Origin: Chloroflexota bacterium
Lineage (GTDB): Bacteria > Chloroflexota > Ktedonobacteria > Ktedonobacterales > Ktedonobacteraceae
DNA: 6,507 bases
Assembly: GCA_021828635.1 (NCBI GenBank)
Contig: JAJZEJ010000241.1
Coordinates: 1 to 6,507, forward strand
Direction of reading: 5' to 3'
Below are positions 1 to 5,514 of this stretch, piece by piece. The translations under genes and the position numbers were made by a program. Under the pieces are notes generated by a model. That model was not told where the DNA came from. It did no database searches and was given only the letters and a program-made list of their open reading frames with translations. Numbering within the stretch: position 1 is the first letter of the stretch; each line of letters begins with the position of its first letter.

Positions 1-341
1 AGATTCGAGAGCAGGGTCTGAAAACGGCAATCGCATCAGCTAGCAAAAATTGTATGACGGTACTTGAACGCCTCAACATTGTCTCTCTCTTTGATGGTAT
101 CGCTGATGGATATAGCGTTACGCACGGTAAACCCGCGCCTGACATTTTTGTGTATGCAGCGGGACTGGTACATGTACCCACCGCAGCCTGTATAGGCGTC
201 GAAGATGCAGATGCAGGCGTTGAAGCCATTAAAGCCGCCGGTATGCTAGCTATCGGTATAGGGCCAGCCGAGCGATTTCACAAGGCAGATAAAGTTTTGC
301 CGACACTTGCCCACAAACATTTAACGGATTTATTGGATTAG
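1..341 (+). CDS. pgmB: beta-phosphoglucomutase, C-terminal part (HAD superfamily), 5' truncated by window
   Basis: The frame is open from base 3 to the TAG at 339-341, giving 112 residues. Three HAD motifs are visible in order: the S-A-S-K-N segment (bases 36-53, motif II), G-K-P-A-P-D with its conserved Lys (about 126-143, motif III), and G-V-E-D-A-D-A-G (about 198-221), whose E-D pair is the usual Mg2+-binding motif IV. The ASASKN form and the C-terminal VEDA-AG-EAIKAAGM pattern are typical of beta-phosphoglucomutase, which converts beta-glucose 1-phosphate to glucose 6-phosphate in the cytoplasm. The N-terminal nucleophile Asp and cap domain lie outside the window. An ATG at 54 is internal and should not be taken as the start. 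The GH65 phosphorylase downstream makes the substrate of this enzyme, a classic pairing that strengthens the call over other HAD phosphatases. Confidence 0.88.
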   Translation, partial: IREQGLKTAIASASKNCMTVLERLNIVSLFDGIADGYSVTHGKPAPDIFVYAAGLVHVPTAACIGVEDADAGVEAIKAAGMLAIGIGPAERFHKADKVLPTLAHKHLTDLLD

Positions 342-344
342 TCA

Positions 345-371
345 ATGACAATTATCCTCGCCAGATATAAT
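345..371 (+). promoter_or_regulatory. candidate promoter for the GH65 gene
   Basis: A perfect -10 hexamer TATAAT lies at 366-371. A 5/6 match to the -35 box, ATGACA, lies at 345-350 with a short 15-nt spacer. It sits in the 82-nt gap after the mutase stop and would start transcription near 378, about 46 nt before the GTG. The gene may therefore be transcribed alone as well as by read-through from the mutase. The short spacer lowers confidence. Confidence 0.4.
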
Positions 372-406
372 ACTGTTTGTGGACGATATTACTCTATAGA
401 TAATCT

Positions 407-415
407 AAGGAAGGA
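407..415 (+). promoter_or_regulatory. ribosome binding site deciding the GTG start of GH65
   Basis: AAGGAAGGA is a strong purine-rich Shine-Dalgarno sequence ending 8 nt before the GTG at 424. It supports that GTG, which begins a typical GH65 N-terminus, as the true initiation codon. Confidence 0.7.
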
Positions 416-423
416 TACATTTC

Positions 424-2685
424 GTGAATCTTTGGCAGATTAACGAACAAACCTTTGTCCCCACGCCCAAACACCTTCACAGTCAGGAGACAGTCTTTAC
501 CATTGGTAACGGCTACTTCTGCACCCGTGGAACATTTGAAGAGGGGTTCGTTGGAGCCAACCCGGCAACGCTACTCTTCGGGGTCTTTGATGATATCCCT
601 GTTGCGAAAGAAGAACTGGCAAATGCACCCGACTGGCTACCAATCAAACTTTTCATTAACGGCGAACGCTTTCGTCTCGACCAGGGTCAGATACTGCATT
701 ATGAACGCACCCTGAATATGCGCAACGGCGTGCTTTTCCGCACGGTACGCTGGAAAAGTCCGGGCGGTGTAGTTGCCACTATTCATAGTGAGCGATTTGC
801 TAGTTTGGCCGACGAACATGTCGGCGTCATTCGTTACAGTGTTACCGCCGAAGATCAGGACTTGAATATCATTTTATGGGCCAGCATCAATACAGCTGTC
901 GGCAACTACAATGTTATGCATTGGGAGACTCAAGACCAGGGACACGAAGACAACCTCATCTGGCTGCTCAGCCAGACCCACATGACGGAGGTGCAACTGG
1001 CACAGACAATGAGCTTTACCACCAATATGCTTGGCTTTGAGCAAGAACTGATCGACTCCGATACCGCTCCTAGTATCCGATTGCGTGGTAAGGTGGCAGC
1101 CGGTCAGACTATCACTGCCGAGAAATTGGTAGTCATGTATACCTCACGTGATGGCGTCGAACCTGTACATGCCGCATTAAAACACCATCGAGAGATACTT
1201 CATGCAGTCGCGCCACTTTCAGAGCAATATAGCCATGACCAACTCTCACTAGAAACTGCCGACACTGTTACAAGTAAAACCAAACAAGTGTTTGGCATAT
1301 ACGACCGCTTGTTAGCTCAGGACGAGGAAGCATGGCAAAGGTATTGGCAGATTGCGGATGTCGTCATCGAAGGTGATGACTTGGCACAATGTGCTATGCG
1401 TTACAACCTTTATCAGTTGCGCATCAATGTCTCAGATAACGATAGCCGTTACAGCATCGCGGCTAAAGGATTAACAGGTTTTGGCTATCGTGGACACGTC
1501 TTCCATGATACCGAAATCTTTATGCTGCCCTTCTTCACCTATGTCATGCCAAAGATTGCACGCAATCTACTTCTCTATCGCTATCACTTGCTCCCTGCTG
1601 CACGCAAAAAAGCGGCTAGCAACGGTTATGAGGGAGCGCAGTACCCCTGGGAGAGTACGTTAAACGGTGAAGAGACGACGCCGCCTTCTATTGTCCACCC
1701 GGAGACGGGCGAGGTCATTCCTGTTCTCAATGGCTTCATCGAACTACACATCACCGCCAGTATCGCGCATGCCGTAGTAGAATACTGGAGCGTGACGGGT
1801 GATGACGATTTTATGCGTCAATACGGAACCGAAATACTGCTCAGTACAGCCATGTTCTGGGCCAGCCGAGCGGAGAAGAACGAACAGAACCATGATTACG
1901 AGATCACGAATGTCATCGGTCCTGACGAGTGGCATGAACACGTCAATAATAATGCCTTCACCAACTATATGGCGAAGCAGAATATCCTCTATGGCCTCGC
2001 CGCTTGGGACTGGCTTCAGCAACATGACCCAGCCAAAGCGCAAGCACTGGCACGGCAACTTCACCTGGATCAGCCGCATCTTGAGCATATGCGAGACGTA
2101 GCCGAACACATGCGCTTTCCCCAGGATCAAGAGACGGGCCTCATAGAACAATTCGATGGCTTCTTCGAGCTTGAGCCATTAGATCAAAGCAAGTATAAAG
2201 GCCGTACCGATTCATATCAGGGCATCTTCAGCGTTCAGGAGATACAAAAATTTCGCATTATTAAGCAAGCCGATGTGCTGATGCTGCTTACCGTGCTAGA
2301 CAGACAATTCGATCTCAAAACGAAGCAGACCAACTGGAACTACTACTATCCCATTACCGACCATGACTACGGCTCGTCGCTAACACCGGCCTTCCACGCT
2401 ATTCTAGCCTGCGAACTCGGTCTGATTGATGAAGCCTACAAACTATTCATGAAAGGTGCGCTGGTCGATCTACAAAATCTGCGTGGCAACACGCCAGAGG
2501 GTATTCATGCCGCTTGCGCTGGAGCGGTCTGGCAAGCGGCCATTTTCGGCTTTGCAGGTCTGCGCCTCACCGATAATGGTTTCACCGTCAATCCGCATCT
2601 ACCGAACAAGTGGACGTGCCTAGCCTTCACCTGCCAATATCAGGGCCAGCTCAAACACTTCGACCTGCATCCCGTAGGGGCGTGA
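424..2685 (+). CDS. glycoside hydrolase family 65 disaccharide phosphorylase (maltose/kojibiose/nigerose/trehalose phosphorylase type)
   Basis: This is a 753-residue cytoplasmic enzyme, the usual length for GH65 phosphorylases, which cleave an alpha-glucosidic disaccharide with phosphate and release beta-glucose 1-phosphate. The layout fits the family: an N-terminal beta-sandwich (about 10-265, with the early T-I-G-N-G-Y-x-x-T-R-G motif), a linker helix region, an (alpha/alpha)6 catalytic barrel (about 320-685) and a small C-terminal beta domain. Visible key sites are D362 in R-G-H-V-F-H-D-T-E, the general acid E502 in G-P-D-E-W-H-E-H, K615-Q616 in I-K-Q-A-D-V, and H695 in E-G-I-H-A-A, a position that in characterised phosphorylases helps bind phosphate. 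The set supports a phosphorylase rather than a hydrolase. No signal peptide is present. The start is a GTG backed by AAGGAAGGA at 407-415. The upstream beta-phosphoglucomutase would consume the product. The exact disaccharide cannot be assigned by eye, and H361 stands where I recall Trp in several characterised relatives. Confidence 0.93.
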   Translation: MNLWQINEQTFVPTPKHLHSQETVFTIGNGYFCTRGTFEEGFVGANPATLLFGVFDDIPVAKEELANAPDWLPIKLFINGERFRLDQGQILHYERTLNMRNGVLFRTVRWKSPGGVVATIHSERFASLADEHVGVIRYSVTAEDQDLNIILWASINTAVGNYNVMHWETQDQGHEDNLIWLLSQTHMTEVQLAQTMSFTTNMLGFEQELIDSDTAPSIRLRGKVAAGQTITAEKLVVMYTSRDGVEPVHAALKHHREILHAVAPLSEQYSHDQLSLETADTVTSKTKQVFGIYDRLLAQDEEAWQRYWQIADVVIEGDDLAQCAMRYNLYQLRINVSDNDSRYSIAAKGLTGFGYRGHVFHDTEIFMLPFFTYVMPKIARNLLLYRYHLLPAARKKAASNGYEGAQYPWESTLNGEETTPPSIVHPETGEVIPVLNGFIELHITASIAHAVVEYWSVTGDDDFMRQYGTEILLSTAMFWASRAEKNEQNHDYEITNVIGPDEWHEHVNNNAFTNYMAKQNILYGLAAWDWLQQHDPAKAQALARQLHLDQPHLEHMRDVAEHMRFPQDQETGLIEQFDGFFELEPLDQSKYKGRTDSYQGIFSVQEIQKFRIIKQADVLMLLTVLDRQFDLKTKQTNWNYYYPITDHDYGSSLTPAFHAILACELGLIDEAYKLFMKGALVDLQNLRGNTPEGIHAACAGAVWQAAIFGFAGLRLTDNGFTVNPHLPNKWTCLAFTCQYQGQLKHFDLHPVGA

Positions 2686-2687
2686 TA

Positions 2688-2731
2688 AATCACGCTCTGG
2701 CACCTTCATCACGAGGTTTCAGAGCGTGATT
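2688..2731 (+). terminator. hairpin terminator after GH65
   Basis: A perfect 12-bp inverted repeat (2688-2699 with 2720-2731) has a 20-nt loop and begins two bases after the TGA stop. The following bases (GATAGATGTTTGT) contain only a poor T-tract, so termination strength is uncertain; it could also protect the mRNA 3' end. Confidence 0.55.
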
Positions 2732-2766
2732 GATAGATGTTTGTCAGAATATCCTCAAAAAGCCTA

Positions 2767-2795
2767 TTGACAATTCAGCCATGCCGGGTTATTAT
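2767..2795 (+). promoter_or_regulatory. sigma70-type promoter for tRNA-Glu
   Basis: A perfect -35 TTGACA (2767-2772), a 17-nt spacer and a 5/6 -10 box TATTAT (2790-2795) form the best promoter in the window. The predicted start near 2802 leaves a leader of about 43 nt before the mature tRNA 5' end at 2845, to be removed by RNase P. Confidence 0.75.
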
Positions 2796-2844
2796 ATAGC
2801 CCGTAAGTGATATGCTCACAAATTCATACAAACAGCAAACACAT

Positions 2845-2921
2845 GGCGCATTCGTCTAGCGGTCCAGGACATCGCCCTCTCAAGGCGGAGATCACGGGTT
2901 CGAATCCCGTATGCGCTACCA
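2845..2921 (+). tRNA. tRNA-Glu (anticodon CUC), CCA encoded
   Basis: The full cloverleaf folds by eye. The acceptor stem is 2845-2851 with 2911-2917, where the first pair is G-U. The D stem is 2854-2857 with 2867-2870. The anticodon stem is 2872-2876 with 2884-2888, with a U-G first pair, and encloses the loop CTCTCAA with anticodon CTC at 2879-2881. The T stem is 2894-2898 with 2906-2910 around TTCGAAT. The discriminator base is A2918, and CCA is encoded at 2919-2921. The D-arm and anticodon-stem sequence closely resembles bacterial tRNA-Glu. It decodes GAG. It is a stand-alone gene with its own promoter and a downstream hairpin, not part of a tRNA cluster in this window. Confidence 0.95.
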
Positions 2922-2935
2922 ATGACCCATTATGG

Positions 2936-2973
2936 AACGTCTCAAGTCAGTCTACAAGCGGCTTGAGACGTTT
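2936..2973 (+). terminator. hairpin terminator after tRNA-Glu
   Basis: A perfect 11-bp inverted repeat (AACGTCTCAAG at 2936-2946 with its complement at 2962-2972) encloses a 15-nt loop. Only a short T run (TTT, then CACGTTTG) follows, so it is a moderate-quality intrinsic terminator, placed 14 nt after the CCA end where one is expected. Confidence 0.55.
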
Positions 2974-3037
2974 CACGTTTGTAAACTTTCCAGCTTATGT
3001 AGCAACGGTGTAGCGATAGGGATATTCTCTTGTCTCT

Positions 3038-3066
3038 TTGCTATGTTGGACACTATTTGCTATAGT
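3038..3066 (+). promoter_or_regulatory. extended -10 promoter for the cupredoxin gene
   Basis: The -10 box TATAGT at 3061-3066 is preceded by the extended element TG at 3058-3059. A 4/6 -35 match, TTGCTA (3038-3043), lies at exactly 17-nt spacing. The predicted start near 3073 gives a leader of about 109 nt. The same TGC-TATA(G/C)T form recurs in front of the next gene. Confidence 0.5.
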
Positions 3067-3083
3067 TAAGATAAGAGTAGTAG

Positions 3084-3125
3084 AGTGGTACCAGACCCTC
3101 ATTTATAAAGCGCAACGGTGCCATT
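3084..3125 (+). other. long-range stem in the cupredoxin mRNA leader
   Basis: AGTGGTACC (3084-3092) can pair with GGTGCCATT (3117-3125) over 9 bp, two of them G-U, around a 24-nt loop. It lies wholly within the predicted 5' leader, upstream of the ribosome binding site. It matches no riboswitch or T-box consensus that I recognise. It may be an mRNA-stabilising structure or chance. Confidence 0.25.
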
Positions 3126-3181
3126 AATCTTGACCATAGGGCATATCTCTACATTACATCGGTTGAAAGGACTCTTTAGTT

Positions 3182-3568
3182 ATGCATAAGAAGTTGTTTG
3201 TCTTCCTGGCAATGTTGGCCTTCCTCTCACTCGGCCTCGCTGCTTGTAGCATCAAGGATAGCGCCAATGCCGCCGCCAACTCCGTTGAGGCAGATATGGG
3301 TGGTGCCAGTTTTATTCAGTCTAGCGTCACTCTCAAAGCGGGGCAACAGCTCAATCTCGTTGATAAAGCAGCATCTACCCATATTGTCGTCAATGGCAGT
3401 TGGGTCAATGGTAAACAGGTTCCCAAAGTTGAGCCGGGCGCACCAACCATCAATATAACCTTTAATGGTAACGACTCAAGTTTGACACCGGCCTGGACAA
3501 CGCCGGGTACCTATCACATCTACTGTACTATTCACACTGGTATGAATCTGACGGTCATAGTGCAATAG
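3182..3568 (+). CDS. cupredoxin-domain lipoprotein (small blue-copper protein, amicyanin/plastocyanin-like)
   Basis: This is a 128-residue exported protein. The N-terminus has a Lys-containing n-region, a hydrophobic core (about 5-20) and the lipobox L19-A-A-C22, so the mature protein should be lipid-anchored on the outer face of the membrane. After a short Ala/Asn linker, residues about 43-127 form one cupredoxin domain. The type-1 copper ligands are all visible: H67 in S-T-H-I-V-V-N-G, then C115, H118 and M121 in Y-C-T-I-H-T-G-M. The C-x2-H-x2-M spacing is that of amicyanin rather than plastocyanin (C-x2-H-x4-M). The expected role is one-electron transfer outside the cell; copper storage is an alternative. 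The ATG at 3182 follows GAAAGGA (3165-3171) at a 10-nt gap. The gene appears monocistronic, with a promoter at 3038-3066 and a terminator at 3599-3640. Redox partners are unknown. Confidence 0.85.
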   Translation: MHKKLFVFLAMLAFLSLGLAACSIKDSANAAANSVEADMGGASFIQSSVTLKAGQQLNLVDKAASTHIVVNGSWVNGKQVPKVEPGAPTINITFNGNDSSLTPAWTTPGTYHIYCTIHTGMNLTVIVQ

Positions 3569-3598
3569 CACATCTATCCGTTCCATAGAGCTTCATAG

Positions 3599-3640
3599 AT
3601 CATGGTGAGCATTGCTAACGCTCACCATGATTCTTTCTTT
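3599..3640 (+). terminator. intrinsic terminator after the cupredoxin gene
   Basis: A perfect 12-bp stem (3599-3610 with 3620-3631) and a 9-nt loop are followed by the pyrimidine tail TTCTTTCTTTCCC. It lies 30 nt after the stop codon. It is the most convincing terminator in the window. Confidence 0.8.
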
Positions 3641-3791
3641 CCCTTTCGGTCCATCTTTGTACCCATCTCCACAAATTAACAACGTTCTCTCCGTTCTTCC
3701 TCTATGGTAGTAATACATTGCCCTTTTGATAGCCATCATAGTACTTTCATGGCAGAAACGTGGGAAAGTATGCTCTACCGCCTGACCCCTG

Positions 3792-3800
3792 TGCTATACT
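3792..3800 (+). promoter_or_regulatory. extended -10 promoter for the Ig-like lipoprotein gene
   Basis: TG-C-TATACT has the extended TG at 3792-3793 and a 5/6 -10 box at 3795-3800. No good -35 box is seen 16-18 nt upstream, which is tolerated in extended -10 promoters. Transcription would start near 3806, downstream of an in-frame ATG at 3760, so that ATG cannot be the start of this transcript. The element supports the start at 3844. Confidence 0.45.
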
Positions 3801-3843
3801 CAAGTCAGACACTCTGAGCAAGATAAGGGTAATAGTAGGACGT

Positions 3844-4455
3844 ATGCAAGCAAGACACTGGTTCAAACAACCATTTCCAATACCGTTTTCACAGAAGTCT
3901 CGCGCTTCGTTTGGCTTTGCCTTCAAGTGCAGTACCATTTTTATATTCTTCCTGTTCAGCATACTGATCGTAGCATGTGGCGGCAGCACAACAGCCAGCA
4001 ATGTCAACCTGGGTGCGCCTCCCGTCACCGTTACCATCAACCTGAATGGGAATAATCTCAATTCAAGTTCACCGACACCCCCCCTCCCAGGATACTGGTG
4101 CGGCGCATGGGCCACCGATACCTCACCAATCTTAGGTACAACCGTCGGTGTCTATGCCAAATATACACAAAATGTCGCTGGCAATCCGGTGGGTGTCGAG
4201 GGAGCCACCGCGACCGCAACTGTCACCTGGCCTGATGGCACGACCTCATCACAGACTGTTACCACAACCAAAGATGGTCTGGCTGTTTTCTACGTTCCAA
4301 CCACCGGTCAGACGGATGCACTAGGGCAGATCACCTATGTCACCGTCAGCTTCCAGGCCAATGGCACACCCGGTTGCCAGGTTGCATCAACGCAGGCAGC
4401 TTACTTCACTGTCATGGTCGTTTCACCAACACCAACCAAGACGCCAGGACATTAA
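3844..4455 (+). CDS. secreted lipoprotein with a single Ig-like beta-sandwich domain, function unknown
   Basis: The 203-residue reading starts at ATG 3844. Residues 1-30 form an unusually long basic n-region, about 31-43 are very hydrophobic and Phe-rich, and I42-V-A-C45 followed by G-G-S is a good lipobox, predicting a membrane-anchored extracytoplasmic lipoprotein. After a Ser/Asn/Pro-rich linker (48-82, with the stretch P-T-P-P-L-P) comes a beta-rich, Val/Thr-rich region (about 84-193) containing V-T-W-P-D-G-T-T, K-D-G-L-A-V-F-Y and a V-T-V-S-F strand. This resembles bacterial Ig-like (Big/invasin-type) folds. C86 and C178 bracket the domain and could form a disulfide. The tail S-P-T-P-T-K-T-P is a Pro/Thr spacer. 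I recognise no catalytic motif. A role in surface adhesion or as a structural module is possible, but it is inferred from the fold type only. An in-frame ATG at 3760 was set aside because the promoter lies downstream of it. Shine-Dalgarno support at 3844 is weak (AAGGG at 3825-3829 or AGGA at 3837-3840). Confidence 0.7.
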   Translation: MQARHWFKQPFPIPFSQKSRASFGFAFKCSTIFIFFLFSILIVACGGSTTASNVNLGAPPVTVTINLNGNNLNSSSPTPPLPGYWCGAWATDTSPILGTTVGVYAKYTQNVAGNPVGVEGATATATVTWPDGTTSSQTVTTTKDGLAVFYVPTTGQTDALGQITYVTVSFQANGTPGCQVASTQAAYFTVMVVSPTPTKTPGH

Positions 4456-4473
4456 TCCTGGCGTCCTTTCTTT
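4441..4473 (+). terminator. intrinsic terminator overlapping the lipoprotein stop codon
   Basis: The 9-bp GC-rich stem ACGCCAGGA/TCCTGGCGT (4441-4449 with 4456-4464) has a 6-nt loop that contains the TAA stop codon (4453-4455). The tail CCTTTCTTT follows. The left arm is the coding sequence of the last residues (Thr-Pro-Gly). Confidence 0.75.
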
Positions 4474-4728
4474 ACTCTCCATCTACACGCTTATATAACT
4501 GCGCAATAAAGCGACGGATATTTGACAATGTAACCTCCCGTGTGCTATTTTCTGTTCATCACGACATTTAGTTCGTTTCTTACCAACTCACAGTGCGGTA
4601 AGTGACATGTTTCAACACCTTCAAAGGGGGATAGCTAGAAACGCTCTATCCTACGCTCGCAATCCCAGCAATCATCAGCAAAGGATTGAGTTCGTTTGTT
4701 CTATGAGATACACTACAGATAGACGCTC
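4465..4728 (+). other. gene-free stretch, nothing convincing seen
   Basis: I find no coding region with a plausible start and composition on either strand, and no RNA gene. Only minor items are visible: a 9-bp direct repeat AGTTCGTTT at 4570-4578 and 4689-4697, and a weak inverted repeat CAATCC/GGATTG (4670-4675 with 4683-4688). It could hold upstream regulatory sites for the operon that follows. Confidence 0.5.
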
Positions 4729-4750
4729 TTCTGATTTTGAAAAATCAGAA
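4729..4750 (+). promoter_or_regulatory. 22-nt palindrome, candidate regulator binding site
   Basis: TTCTGATTTT and AAAATCAGAA form perfect 10-bp half-sites around a GA centre. The symmetry fits a homodimeric helix-turn-helix regulator. It is centred about 51 nt upstream of the predicted transcription start at 4791, a position typical of activator sites, and the associated promoter has no recognisable -35. It could instead be a weak AT-rich hairpin, but no gene ends near it. The regulator is unknown. Confidence 0.45.
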
Positions 4751-4779
4751 TAAATACATCCTTTGGTCGTGAGAGGACG

Positions 4780-4785
4780 TATACT
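4780..4785 (+). promoter_or_regulatory. candidate -10 box for the molybdenum hydroxylase operon
   Basis: TATACT matches the -10 consensus at 5/6 positions and is followed five bases later by GGG at 4791-4793, a favourable initiation site. No -35-like hexamer lies 16-18 nt upstream (CATCCT or neighbours), so activation by a bound protein, perhaps at 4729-4750, would be needed. The transcript would carry a leader of about 158 nt. Confidence 0.4.
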
Positions 4786-4790
4786 CTTAT

Positions 4791-4897
4791 GGGTTCATTA
4801 GAGAACTCAAGGTTAGAGCATCCTAAACCTACGACTGGCCGTGCAGTCGTATAACGCATCACTAATGCGTAACACGGAGTACGCACGTGGAATACTC
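4791..4897 (+). ncRNA. candidate structured 5' leader: tandem short hairpins upstream of the [2Fe-2S] subunit
   Basis: Four hairpins follow one another with gaps of 0-3 nt. They are 4791-4796 with 4803-4808 (6 bp, one G-U); 4810-4816 with 4823-4830 (7 bp, one bulged A); 4831-4837 with 4844-4850 (7 bp, perfect); and 4854-4859 with 4865-4870 (6 bp, perfect). Their loops are 6, 6, 6 and 5 nt. A fifth, weaker element follows as either GAGTA/TACTC (4877-4881 with 4893-4897) or CACG/CGTG (4873-4876 with 4886-4889), which exclude each other. The array starts at the predicted transcription start and ends about 50 nt before the ATG. It matches no riboswitch consensus that I recognise, including the Moco RNA one might expect before a molybdenum enzyme. 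It is a candidate only; chance pairing is possible. Confidence 0.3.
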
Positions 4898-4930
4898 ATT
4901 TCCGCATATTGACTACTTTTGCATATCATT

Positions 4931-4942
4931 GAAAGGCAGGGA
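4931..4942 (+). promoter_or_regulatory. ribosome binding site deciding the start of the [2Fe-2S] subunit
   Basis: GAAAGGCAGGGA carries two purine blocks. The AGGGA at 4938-4942 ends 6 nt before ATG 4949, which favours that codon over the in-frame TTG at 4919, upstream of which no such site exists. Confidence 0.6.
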
Positions 4943-4948
4943 CCATCA

Positions 4949-5455
4949 ATGACGATGAAGCGCGCTATTACCGTTTCCGTGAATGGTCAAGAACATCATT
5001 CAGAAGTTGAACCGCGCATGCTACTCGTTCATTATTTGCGCGATGTGTTGGATTTGACCGGCACGCATGTCGGCTGCAACACTTCTCAGTGCGGTGCCTG
5101 TATCGTCCTGCTGAATGGTGAGGCCGTCAAATCCTGTACTGTATTGGCTGTCCAGGCCGACGGAGCTGAAGTCACCACGATTGAAGGACTGGCCCCGGAG
5201 GGTGGCCTTCACCCCATTCAGGAAGGCTTCTGGGAGAAACACGGATTGCAATGTGGCTTCTGTACTCCCGGTATGATTATGGCCTCATACCAGCTACTCA
5301 AGAACAACCCCAATCCAACCGAAACCGAGATTCGCAAGGGTCTCGAAGGCAACATTTGCCGCTGCACCGGCTACCAGAACATTGTACGTGCCGTCCAGTA
5401 TGCTGCTGAACACATGCACGAGAGTGTTTCCGAGCCTGTAAGCACTGGTGATTAG
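4949..5455 (+). CDS. [2Fe-2S] small subunit of a xanthine dehydrogenase/aerobic CO dehydrogenase-type molybdenum hydroxylase (CoxS-like)
   Basis: This 168-residue protein has the normal length for the stand-alone iron-sulfur subunit, which passes electrons from the Mo cofactor subunit to the FAD subunit. All eight cluster cysteines are present. The N-terminal plant-ferredoxin-type domain (about 5-80) has C43, C48, C51 in C-x4-C-G-A-C, and C63. The C-terminal helical domain (about 83-155) has C102-G-F-C105 and C137-R-C139, in the family motifs Q-C-G-F-C-T-P-G-M and G-N-I-C-R-C-T-G-Y. The start was set at ATG 4949 because of the AGGGA block just upstream; a second ATG lies at 4955. The large subunit follows after 92 nt, so the two are probably co-transcribed. 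The small subunit does not reveal the substrate (CO, purine, aldehyde or other). Confidence 0.93.
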   Translation: MTMKRAITVSVNGQEHHSEVEPRMLLVHYLRDVLDLTGTHVGCNTSQCGACIVLLNGEAVKSCTVLAVQADGAEVTTIEGLAPEGGLHPIQEGFWEKHGLQCGFCTPGMIMASYQLLKNNPNPTETEIRKGLEGNICRCTGYQNIVRAVQYAAEHMHESVSEPVSTGD

Positions 5456-5514
5456 GTCACTGATCGCCTGCAAGGACGCGAACAGCCTATCGACGTTCTC
5501 TCGTTACCGTATCG

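Noticed and set aside
1744..2151. 135-codon open frame on the - strand
   Set aside because: It lies entirely antisense to the conserved catalytic core of the GH65 gene and shows no recognisable domain.
2845..2972. tRNA as an integration (att) site
   Set aside because: No integrase gene and no displaced copy of the tRNA 3' end occur in the window.
2807..3013. Short + strand open frame across the tRNA gene
   Set aside because: It reads through the tRNA-Glu cloverleaf and its hairpin terminator and has no ribosome binding site; it is a by-product.
3067..3181. T-box or other known riboswitch in the cupredoxin leader
   Set aside because: No T-box bulge sequence or specifier loop is visible, and the downstream gene is not an amino-acid or tRNA-synthetase gene.
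3760..3843. Earlier in-frame ATG (3760) for the Ig-like lipoprotein
   Set aside because: It would place 28 extra non-signal residues before an already long n-region, lies upstream of the extended -10 promoter at 3792-3800, and has no good Shine-Dalgarno.
4374..4571. 65-codon + strand open frame running past the lipoprotein terminator
   Set aside because: It begins inside the lipoprotein gene in another frame and crosses a clear terminator; composition and sequence are not protein-like.
4570..4697. AGTTCGTTT direct repeat pair, as a mobile-element or CRISPR trace
   Set aside because: There are only two 9-bp copies, with no transposase, no terminal inverted repeats and no regular spacing; it is consistent with chance.
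4791..4948. Known Moco riboswitch before the molybdenum hydroxylase
   Set aside because: The short separate hairpins do not show the multi-stem junction and conserved bases I associate with Moco RNA. It is reported only as an unclassified leader candidate.
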